From Nematostella vectensis (Eukaryota; Cnidaria; Anthozoa; Actiniaria; Edwardsiidae), in contig NC_064036.1 in the NCBI RefSeq assembly GCF_932526225.1, positions 14,689,181 through 14,753,180 on the forward strand: 64,000 nucleotides of DNA, read 5' to 3'. The notes under the pieces are model-generated. The model was not told the DNA's origin. It saw only the letters and a list, made by a program, of their open reading frames with translations, and searched no databases. This document shows, piece by piece, positions 12,701-24,700 of the stretch (position 1 is the stretch's first letter; each line of letters starts with the position of its first letter). The translations under genes and the position numbers were made by a program.

Positions 12701-15700
12701 GAGTGGCGGATCAGGTAGGTTCTCTACTGCCATGTAAACGTGGCACCAGAAAAAATGGAGTTCATCTGTTTGCTATTATTACTGTTTCGTTTGTTTTATT
12801 TTTCCTTTTTTAACCACCACACACAAATATGTGTCCGTAACATAATTATAATTTTCGTGTACTAATATAGAAGCCTTTAAACAATTTTCGATAGACTTTT
12901 TAGCTTTTTCATTTTTCGATTTGGAACGTTTTGCATTTTTTTTTTAATTTTTAACTGACTGAAGATACTCAAGTATTTCTAGACTATGCCGCTGCCTCCT
13001 TTTCGTCGACCGTCCTCTATATCTACACCCGACCTGTGCCTGTTGCCTTATGCTTACAAACATGGCAACAATTGACCATATAACTACTCGGCCTGTGTCT
13101 TTACCTTATACATACAAACATAGCGTAAGTTGATCGTACTTATGAATATCTAGACTCGACCTGTGCCGTTCACCGTTCGTTCCGTCGTGACGTCGTCGGA
13201 TATCGAGTTCAGCGTCAAAGAGTTGGACTTCGGCTTCTGCACCGTGTACGAGTCAGTGCGACACACCGTCACTTTGACCAACAAATCCGTGTTGCCGCAA
13301 CCTTACGGCTTCTGCGGCGTGCCAGACGTAAGTGTGACATACTTAAACTGAGATCAAAAAGTCTGTTTTACCGCACGGCTTCTGCTGCCGCCCTGTTGGA
13401 TATTTGTTATATTTTCATAGCTTGTAAAGAACGCCCCTTTCTAATAAACGCCACCTATCTAATGAACCTCCCCCCTCGGACCGTCGAAATTTAATAAACG
13501 CACGGCTTCTGCTGCCGCCAGACGTTAATGTGACATACTTATTAAACCGAGATCAAAAAGTATGTTTTACTACATGTGACATACTTAAACTGAGATCAAA
13601 AAGTATGTTTTATTACAACACTACGGCTTCTGCGGCGTGCCAGACGTAAGTGCGACATACTGCTGCGGCTTTTGAGCCGCTCTGAGATAAGTCGAGGCAA
13701 GTTTTTATTGTTAGCGCAACGGCTGTGACTTTGTGTTTCTTACGTTAGTATTAGATACCATTGTGATGATCAGCAACTACATACTCCCACGACCTTACGG
13801 CTTCTGCAGCTAGCAGCTGTCAATATAAGCCTGCGTATTTAATCCCATTGGGCTGAAGCCAAACTTTACAAAAACGTTTGCGATCTCCCGGTTGCGGTCC
13901 TTCGGCCATAAACGTGCTTCCCATTGGAACTTGAAGTGCCGAGGGTCAGATCACTATGGCAGCTTTTAGTACTTTATGTTTATATATATATTTGTCAAAT
14001 CTTTCGGCCAATCTTTCTTCTAGACGGTTGATGTGCAGCCAAATGATGGGTTCGGTACACTTCTGCCGCTTGAAAGTCTAGACGTGGACATCATTTTCAA
14101 CGCCAAGAAAGCCAAGGTGTGTGCCATCCTATATCATTTCATAGACACTGGACCCCACTTCGCAATAACTCCCTCAAAACAGCCGATAGAAGTGTATACT
14201 TTCCCACACGTGTTTTGAATGAAAACTGGCATCTGGAAGAGACTTTTTAATGTGCGCAAGTAAGAACAGCTAAATCGTACACGTATTAGTCCGCTTGCAG
14301 GCGGTATTCGGTGTTATCATCGCGGAAAACCCTCTCAGTTTGATGATCGGGCGCCATCTTGTATTTTAAGCCGCGCGTGCTTACACCGAGTACCGCCTGC
14401 AAGCAGGTATTTATCCACTCCTGTCATCTTGCAGGAGTACACATTTGAGCTGACGTGTAAGTCCGGTATTGGCCGTGAGTTCAAGCTGCCGTGTCGTGCC
14501 GTGGGCGTGCTACCACCCCTTGAGTTCTCTCACTCTGTGGTGGAAATGAAGGCAACGGCTGTCGGTGACACTTCCTCCACTCATCTAGAGGTCATGAACT
14601 CGCACACGAGCGCTAACGAATTCACTCATCCTGTGCCCCGTATCGGGACAGGGCCTATAGTCGATGTGGGCCCGACGTCATTCGAGTTTGTGGTACCTGA
14701 TGGCGCACCCTTGACGGTGTCCCCGGCCGTTGGGACGGTCAACCCGGGACAGGTGAGAAACTCCACCCCTGAGCTTGATGATGCTTAGCGGTCTAAAAAA
14801 AGTACTGCAAGCTAAAGTCGCAAAATAAAAGACAGTGCGAGTATGTTCACGCTTGCCATGAAACAACTGCCACAACATGTCATCTGTATCTGATATTCTA
14901 AGTGGTCGTATGCTCATTTCTAAGTGGTCCTATCCTCATTTCTAAGTGGTTTTATGCTCATTTCTAAGTGATCCTATGCTTATTTCTCCTTAGCGTTGTA
15001 TAATTCACGTGACCTTCACGCCCGTGCTGGACCCAGACGAGGTAAGGAAGGAAGCCGTCAAGATTCTAGAGCGAGAGGCGGAGGCGGAGAGAAAGCGGAA
15101 AGAGGCGGCGTCACCTGCCGAAAAGACACAGGAATCCCCCTCTACCCAGGTAACTAGTGCGACACAGGAATCCCACTCTAGCCAGGTAACTAGTGCAACA
15201 CAGGAATCCCGCTCTAGCCAGGTAACTAGTTCGACACAGGAATCCCGCTCTAGCCAGGTAACTAGTGCAACACAGGAATCCCGCTCTAGCCAGGTAACTA
15301 GTGCGATACAGGAACCCCCCTCTAGCCAGGTAACTAGTGCAACACAGGAATCCCGCTCTAGCCAGGAAACTAGTGCAACACAGGAATCCCGCTCTACCCA
15401 GGTAACTAGTGCGACACAGGAACCCCGCTCTAGCCAGGTAACTAGTGTGATACAGGAACCCCCCTCTACCCAGGTAACTAGTGCGGCACAGGAATCCCGC
15501 TCTAGCCAGGTAACTAGTGCAACACAGGAATCCCGCTCTAGCCAGGTAACTAGAGCAACACAGGAACCATGCTCTACCCAGGTAACTAGTGTGACACAGG
15601 AATCCCACTCTACCCAGGTAACTAGTGCGACACAGGAATCCCGCTCTACCCAGGTAACTAGTGTGACACAGGAATCCCACTCTACCCAGGTAACTAGTGC

Positions 15701-18700
15701 GACACAGGAATCCCGCTCTAGCCAGGTAACTAGTGTGACACAGGAATCCCGCTCTAGCCAGGTAACTAGTGCAGCACAGGAATCCCGCTCTACCCAGGTA
15801 ACTAGTGCGACACAGGAACCCCGCTCTATCCAGGTAACTAGTGTGAAACAGGAATCCCGCTCTAGCCAGGTAACTAGTGCAACACAGGAACCATGCTCTA
15901 CCTAGGTAACTAGTGTGACACAGGAATCCCGCTCTAGCCAGGTAACTAGTGCGACACAGGAATCCCGCTCTACCCAGGTAACTAGTGTGACACAGGAATC
16001 CCACTCTACCCAGGTAACTAGTGCGACACAGGAATCCCGCTCTAGCCAGGTAACTAGTGTGACACAGGAACCCCCCTCTACCCAGGTAACTAGTGTGACA
16101 CAGGAACCCCCCTCTACCCAGGTAACTAGTGCAACACAGGAATCCCGCTCTAGCCAGGTAACTAGTGTGACACAGAATCCCCCCTCTAGCCAGGTAACTA
16201 GTGTGACACAGGAATCCCATTCTACCCAGGTAACTAGTGCGACACAGGAATCCTGCTCTAGCCAGGTAACTAGTGCAACACAGGAATCCCGCTCTACCCA
16301 GGTAACTAGTGCGACACAGGAACCCCGCTCTACCCAGGTAACTAGTGTGACACAGGAACCCCGCTCTACCCAGGTAACTAGTGCGACACAGGAACCCTGC
16401 TCTAGCCAGGTAACTAGTGTGACACAGGAATCCCGCTCTAGCCAGGTAACTAGTGCGACACAGGAACCCCCTCTAGCCAGGTAACTAGTGTGACACAGGA
16501 ACCCCCCTCTAGCCAGGTAACTAGTGCGACACAGGAATCCCGCTCTAGCCAGGTAACTAGTGCGACAGAGGAATCCCGCTCTAGCCAGGTAACTAGTGCG
16601 ACACAGGAACCCCCCTCTACCCAGGTAACTAGTGTGACGCATGAACCCCCATCTAGCCAGGTAACTAGTGCAACACAGGAACCCCCCTCTAGCCAGGTAA
16701 CTAGTGTGACACAGGAACCCCCCTCTAGCCAGGTAACTAGTGCGACACAGGAATCCCGCTCTAGCCAGGTAACTAGTGTGACACAGGAATCCCCCCCTAC
16801 CCAGGTAACTAGTGCGACACAGGAATCCCGCTCTAGCCAGGTAACTAGTGTGACACAGGAATCCCGCTCTAGCCAGGTAACTAGTGTGACACAGGAATCC
16901 CGCTCTAGCCAGGTAACTAGTGCAACACAGGAACCCCCCTCTACCCAGGCAACTAGTGTGACACAGGAATCCCCCTCTACCCAGATAACTAGTGCGACAC
17001 AGGAATCCCCCTCTAGCCAGGTAACTAGTGCGACACAGGAATCCCGCTATAGCCAGGTAACTAGTGTGACACAGGAACCCCCCTCTACCCAGGTAACTAG
17101 TGCGACACAGGAATCCCGCTCTAGCCAGGTAACTAGTGTGACACAGGAATCCCGCTCTAGCCAGGTAACTAGTGTGACACAGGAATCCCGCTCTAGCCAG
17201 GTAACTAGTGCAACACAGGAACCCCCCTCTACCCAGGCAACTAGTGTGACACAGGAATCCCCCTCTACCCAGGTAACTAGTGCGACACAGGAATCCCCCT
17301 CTAGCCAGGTAACTAGTGCGACACAGGAATCCCGCTATAGCCAGGTAACTAGTGTGACACAGGAACCCCCCTCTACCCAGGTAACTAGTGCGACTTAACT
17401 AAAAGCCTGTAAGAGAATCAAGGTGGTACCGGATGTCTCAGATAGGTTAACTTTTTCGATACTAGAGAGTGAAAAGATTAAGCAATCTAATGACAGCAGA
17501 GCTGGAAATTGAGATAAGCAGTCCCAATTGTAGAAGACCAGTTATGAATACAATGTCGTGGCTTCGAGCAAGGTTGTCCAGCTTGTGATGCACGCTCGCT
17601 ATGCCTCTAGTCTAATTGGTCTTTTTCTCTCAGAAAAAGAAAGGCGGCAAGAGTGGCGGCAAAAGCGCCAAGGTGTCCCCTAAGCCCACCGCTACACCCG
17701 CTACACCCACGCAGAGCGGTAAACAGAGCGCCAAGTCCCCCGTCAAGCTCCTCACCGTGGACGAAATCAAGGAAGGGTGAGTTGCGATACAACTTATCTT
17801 ACTTGCTCACACAGAGAGGCAGCAAACTGACCGCCAAGTCAGCCTCCATTCCCCTTATCGTGGATGATATCAAAGAAGTTGAGTTGCGACACAAAAAACC
17901 TAACACATACAGAGCATCAACAGAATGCTATGTCACAATATCAAGAAAGGGTGAGTCACGACTCATCTTAACTTACTAAGACACACTGAGCATTAAACAG
18001 AGCGCTATGCCACGATATCAAGAAAGTGTGATTCATGACACATCTAAACTTAAACACACAGAGCATTAACCAAAGCGTCTTGCCACGATATCAAGGAAGG
18101 GTCAGTAAAAACACATCTAAATTTGCTGTGATGTTAAAAAAACTACAAGGGTACGTCTGTTAAAGGAACACTATGCATGCTAAATGCATGTAGGGCTTCA
18201 TTCCAGCATCTTGAACATCAAATACGATCGGCACTTTTCTTGTATTTTCTTAAATAAAGCGAAAAACCGCGCGAAAATAGCCGGAAACTTCTTTTTATCG
18301 TCATATTTAGAGACCCAATCATATTTAGCAAGCAGCCTTTTAGCGGACAAACTAATAAAATTAAAGATATTGATGTCGCTCGCAACAGCATAATTCCAGG
18401 TACTTACCGAACAAAAATAGAGTTGGGTTTACAGCGCAAATACTGGTGTCAGGCCGTGATATTTGAAGTTCTCGTTGTTAGATGAGAAATAGCCAAGAGC
18501 GGTTTAAGGCAGAATGCAGTTTTACGCCTGGCTTTTGAATTATTCTTAGCTAAATGGTCTCTTATTTGCTTCCCTTATGCTTATAGGAGTGACGCTTACG
18601 AACAGGCGCACCTGTCACTGCTGCGCTCTTTCACCAACTCATTCAACAGATACACCATCCCCTGCTTCGTGGCGCCAGGTCGATGTTCAGCGCCAGGAAC

Positions 18701-21700
18701 TCTCACATGCAGGTAACAACACACACTAGCCGGACGCCTACCCAAGCCCCTAACCACAAACAAACAACAGCCGGACGCCTACCCAAGCCCATAACCACAA
18801 ACAAACAACAGCCGGACGCCTACCCAAGCCCGTAACCACAAACAAACAACAGCCGGACTCCTACCCAAGCCTGTAGCCACAAACAAACAACAGCCGGACT
18901 CCTACCCAAGCCTGTAGCCACAAACAAACAACAGCCAGACGCCTACCCAAGCCCGTAGCCACAAACAAACAACAGCCGGACGCCTACCCAAGCCCATAGC
19001 CACAAACAAACAACAGCCGGACGCCTACCCAAGCCCATAACCACAAACAAACAACAGCCGGATGCCTACCCAAGCCCATAACCACAAACAAACAACAGCT
19101 GGACGCCTACTCAAGCCCGTAACCACAAACAAACAACAGCCGGACCCCTACTCAAGCCCGTAACCACAAACAAACAACAGCCGGACGCCTACCCAAGCCC
19201 GTAACCACAAACAAACAACAGCCGGATGCCTACCCAAGCCCGTAACCACAAACAAACAACAGCCAGACGCCTACCCAAGCCCGTAACCACAAACAAACAA
19301 CAGCCGGACGCCTACCCAAGCCCGTAACCACAAACAAACAACAGCCAGACGCCTACCCAAGCCCGTAACCACAAACAAACAACAGCCGGACGCCTACCCA
19401 AGCCCGTAGCCATAAACACACAACAGCCGGACGCCTACCCAAGCCCGTAACCACAAACAAACAACAGCCGGACGCCTACCCAAGCCCGTAACCACAAACA
19501 AACAACAGCCGGATGCCTACCCAACCCGTAACCACAAACAAACAACAGCCGGACCCCTACTCAAGCCCGTAACCACAAACAAACAACAGCCGGATGCCTA
19601 CCCAAGCCCATAACCACACACAAACAACAGCCGGACGCCTACCCAAGCCCATAACCACAAACAAACAACAGCCGGACGCCTACCCAAGCCTGTAGCCATA
19701 AACACACAACAGCCAGACGCCTACCCAAGCCCATAACCACAAACAAACAACAGCCGGACGCCTACCCAAGCCTGTAGCCATAAACAAACAACAGCCGGAT
19801 GCCTACCCAAGCCCGTAACCACAAACAAACAACAGCCAGACGCCTACCCAAGCTCGTAACCACAAACAAACAACAGCCGGACGCCTACCCAAGCTCGTAA
19901 CCACAAACAAACAACAGCGGGATGCCTACCCAAGCCTGTAGCCATAAACAAACAACAGCCGGATGCCTACCCAAGCCTGTAGCCATAAACACACAACAGC
20001 CAGACGCCTACCCAAGCCCATAACCACAAACAAACAACAGCCGGACGCCTACCCAAGCCTGTAGCCATAAACAAACAACAGCCGGATGCCTACCCAAGCC
20101 TGTAACCACAAACAAACAACAGCCGGACGCCTACCCAAGCTCGTAACCACAAACAAACAACAGCCGGACGCCTACCCAAGCTCGTAACCACAAACAAACA
20201 ACAGCCGGACGCCTACCCAAGCCCATAACCACACACAAACAACAGCCGGACGCCTACCCAAGCTCGTAACCACAAACAAACAACAGCCGGACGCCTACCC
20301 AAGCTCGTAACCGCAAACAAACAACAGCCGGACGCCTACCCAAGCTCGTAACCACAAACAAACAACAGCGGGATGCCTACCCAAGCCATATACACACACA
20401 AAATAATATGCAATATTTTAATGAAAACTATGTTTATTGACAGTTTGTGGTCATTTCCTTTGAATTTAAGTCTCCCACATGCATATAAGGCTCATAAATC
20501 AGCTATTGCAAAGCTCTTACCATGACACTGCCCCTTTAAAATCGGAACATTGGAAAGTGCTTAATATGACCTTTTTCCTTATACATAACTTATTTGATGA
20601 TATGCTTTTCTCCATAGCATTCATAATACACTATATCTCGATGTCCGCTGTCCTACCGTCCAGTCCAGCGTTGTTGTCATGTCCGATAATGGCCGCACAG
20701 TGGCCGACTTCGGTAACGTGTCCATTGGCCGGTCCGAACTCAAGACCGTCACCATTCAGAATATATCGGATCAGACGGTTCACGTATCCTTGATGAATGC
20801 GAACCACATCTTATGCCCTTATACTGATGGGTTACTCTCTGTTTTCCATGAGCTACGCCCTCACATATCATTTCCAACCTCTTCCTATGTACCCCATTAT
20901 CAAACCCACAACTAATCTACATGGACATCCGATGTACCGTATCTTCCTGCTACGTGCAATCCCCCCCTCACGCCTAATATACCTAAATTCTTTTTATGCC
21001 TAAATTCTTTTTTGCCTCATTATCACACCTGAAACAAATCCAATTGACCCTCCAATTAACCATATTCCCTGCCTTGTAACACACTGCTTTCATTATGCCA
21101 CACCCTACTTTAAGGGGTCACACGTGGGTCATGCCGTCATGCGTCATATCCTTACACCCTCACACCCGCCCCTGGGGTATACCCTCTATGCAACACATGC
21201 GTCACACCATCTTTCGTCATACCATCATACGTCATATCTTTATACTGTCACACCCGCCCTCTCCCTTTTGCATCACATGTGTATTTTGTCAAACTTTTAA
21301 TTTGCCACACTCTCACGACCTTTTAATTTAAGGTATTGAATCATTCTCTATTGTACATGGATGTCCTTGTTATTATTACTCTGCATAGGACCAGAGGATT
21401 ATTCAATAAGGATGGATTCCCATCCTTATTCCCTGGCTCAATTACTCAGTAAACACTTTCGATAACATGGTGTGGAGGGTTCAAGTCGTAGTACTATCCT
21501 TGACTTGCCTAAGCTCAGCGCCTCTTTACTAGACCCCCTTGGCCCTTTCCAAATGCTGAACGCGTTGAGGGTACTGGAACCACAGGCTACCCACACGGTC
21601 GTCATGTCATTCGGACCTTGTGCCCCGAGCGAGGTGAACAGACCGCCAGTTCTCTTTGTTTTCTGGTTTATATTATTTGAATCAGTGCGTGATTTTTATA

Positions 21701-24700
21701 TATCTCAAAAGTAAATGCATAGCATTACCTGAATGAGAGTTTGGTATATGGCAGTAGAAGAATTTCGTATGTGGCAGTATATATGGCAGCTATTGAGGGC
21801 TGTTTAAAACAGAAATTGTGTTTAACTTTTGCATTTATATCATAATATACGATTCTCGAGTTCTTTTATTTTAGCCAGGTTTTATATTTACACAGGTTCT
21901 TACGAAAGTTTCTTTCCTTTACCAGATAGCCCTTGAGCGAGTACTTTTGTTAGCAAAACCCTTAGAGAAAGAACCTGGAATTGTTGGCTATTGTTACTAA
22001 ATATATATAGTATGTTGAAGTGAAAGGAGATGTTTTGGAAAGGTAGATCCGCCCCTTTCGAGTGCTAAAAGGATTTCGCTAAAATATAATGTCATCTTAC
22101 TCCGTTCTGTAGTAGTATAGTATGACTTGAAAGACTACAGACAAGATGTAAAAAAACAAGGTTGCTCCGACGAAGGGCTAATGCTCGAAACAATATGTAG
22201 AAGCAAGTTTTTTTTTTTTTCACAGAGGCCTAAAAATACAAGTTCGGAATTTCAACCTTTTGTTGAATTATTTCCCTTACTCCTTTCTGTAGTATCACGA
22301 GGTTCTTGAGATCCGCTGTCCGAAGAACACGCTTTATATCCGGCTTAAAGGCAAGGGAGTCACCCCGGTCATATCGCTGTCTGTAGAGGGCGGGGTTCTG
22401 GATCTTGGCGATGCACTAGTCAACGATACGGTCACTACTACATTCAAGGTGAGCTCTACTGACACCCAAATGCAGCCTTTGCCTTCTTCTGCTCCCACTC
22501 CTTTTTCTGATACTGTTCTCCCTTCTCTTCCAATTTATCTTTATGCATTATCTCTAGTCTTCTTCCTCCTTCCTAAATCCTCCCGATCCCGTAATGCCTT
22601 TTTCCTTTTCTTGTGTTTAGATGTCAAACACGTCAGAGCTCTCCATATCGTACAACTTGAAGCTGGACAGCCTGTCCCCGCTACGTCACAGCAGAGCGCA
22701 GGTTCTACCACGCTTTCTTCAGCCATACAACGACCTAGCGGAGACCAACCAACATGTAGTCGGTATGTATTGCCTAGTCAGCTAATCTTAGATACGACGA
22801 CCTTCAACTAACACTTCAATTCAAATATTCGGGGATCTTGCCCTGATAACTTTTCTTGATTTTTTTTTTTTGGACACAGTGTGCTATTCACTGTAATGTT
22901 TTGTCTTTGCGCAATGTAAGGTTCTATCCTGACTATTGCCGCCATTGTGGTTACAGGCCCTTCTAACTTCAATGGCCTGGCGGTGATCGATTGCGTGCCG
23001 GCGCAAGGCACGATAGGAGCAGGCGAGACTAAGGAGATTACCGTGACCTTCACGCCGGACCACCCCAGTGAGCACTACGCCGACGAGATGGCCGTGGAGA
23101 TAAACAATGGGGTAAGCTATCTCTACTTGACGCATTGGCCGTGCGTACCGTTCTTAGAGCCTGATGGACGAGACGGAAAGGACCAAAATCTGGTTAGAAT
23201 TTTTTTTTTTTAGATATGATACACGTAATGAGATCTAAAGAATTGGCCCGACGAAAAACTAACTATTGGCGTGTTTTAAATGAAATTTCAGTTGGAATGA
23301 AACGGTTTTTATACTATTGCATTGCATTGCATTACATCCCACAGCGATTACATCACCGAACATCATTCGAACAAGAAAATCTAATGAATTGTTAGCACGG
23401 TAATGCAGGCATATTATAGACATACGGGTTGTATGTTGAAAGTCTTGCTAGACCACCAAAAGAGTACTGCGATCCTGTGAGAACATTGTATATAAAAAAT
23501 ATCGTTTTTTTTTTCTTTACTTCAGGAGAGAGCTCACACAGTGAAGCTGATAGGCCGCGCCTGGCCTCATATTGTATACGTGAGGGGCTGGGACGAGCTG
23601 ACGCCATGCGTTGAGTCGCTGGTCCCTGATGGTGATGAACAGGAGGACGAAGGTGAGATCCAAGTCTTGCGGCACTCGCTAATAGAAGAATAATTTTGGC
23701 GTCATTATTTCGGTAACCCCCGCGTTGACCGAGGTAAAGATGTGTCGAGCGCTTCCTTGAGTTTGTATAGTCAAACTCTTTCCTAGTAAAACGTTTCGCT
23801 GAAACGCACGGAAACGTTTGCTTCCTTGCTTATATGGTAACATTGGAAACAGACCACTATGTCGGAAATAGATGGCGGCTCCAAGAGGGTTCCCGTGGAT
23901 TCAACAAATAACTATTTTTCAAGCAAAAGTTTGCAGACATTGGGAGACTTTGGCATAGTTTCCATAAATAGGTCACTCCAGCTATAATCTTGTGCGCGCC
24001 TTACAATGGAACCTACCTCAACTAACGAAACGCGCGCTGCATGACGGTAGTTGAGGTAGGTTTCCATGTCGAGTACGCGCGCTTGCTTATAGCTAGAATG
24101 GCCTACTGAGCCATTGTTCGAAAAATCCTACGCCAGCCACCGTCAGCGAAAAAATAGATTATCGTTTATTTCTGACCTTTTTTATCATTTCTGTTTTCTG
24201 TTTTCAGACCAAAAAGCTGAGCAGAAGACGGTGCTGCTGACCTTTAAAAGCTACTCCACGCCTGAGGGCTTCCTCGCCGCCGAGAGGATCCTAGAGATAG
24301 GCTCTATTCGGTCCAGTACGCAGACCAAAAAGGTAAACTCGTCTAGATGCCATCCATCGCAAAACGGAACAGACTGAGTATCAGGCTTGCTAGGGGGACT
24401 GGGGGAGAAAAGAAAGGTACAAGAAAAAAGGGCGTGTCAAAAAATTATTTCATTTGTGTGCGGCGAGGATATCCAGGATCTGGATGTTTGTCTGATTGGT
24501 CCATGGACAAGGAAAACTGGTGTTACCGGATATAGACGATATAAAGACTATATTATATGGGATTTTTTTTATTCCTCACTTGATACTCGGGTTAAAAACG
24601 GGACAATCCTAGTAGCATTGAAAGAAGTCCATTTCAACCCAACGATAAAACCGCCATATATGTATGGCTGCTTATGAGATAAAGCGTGCGAACGTGTCCA

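Noticed and set aside
15111-16642. Long minus-strand open frames (369 and 246 residues) over the 36-bp array
   Set aside because: They are antisense to the TQESRSSQVTSA array and open only because the unit is 36 bp; no independent gene features.
15915-17398. Plus-strand repeat frames (189 and 302 residues) as a long Ser/Thr-rich protein
   Set aside because: They continue the exon 15 array but are separated by a TAG at 15903 and a 1-bp frameshift near 16465, and every unit carries a splice donor. Mostly intronic repeat is the simpler reading.
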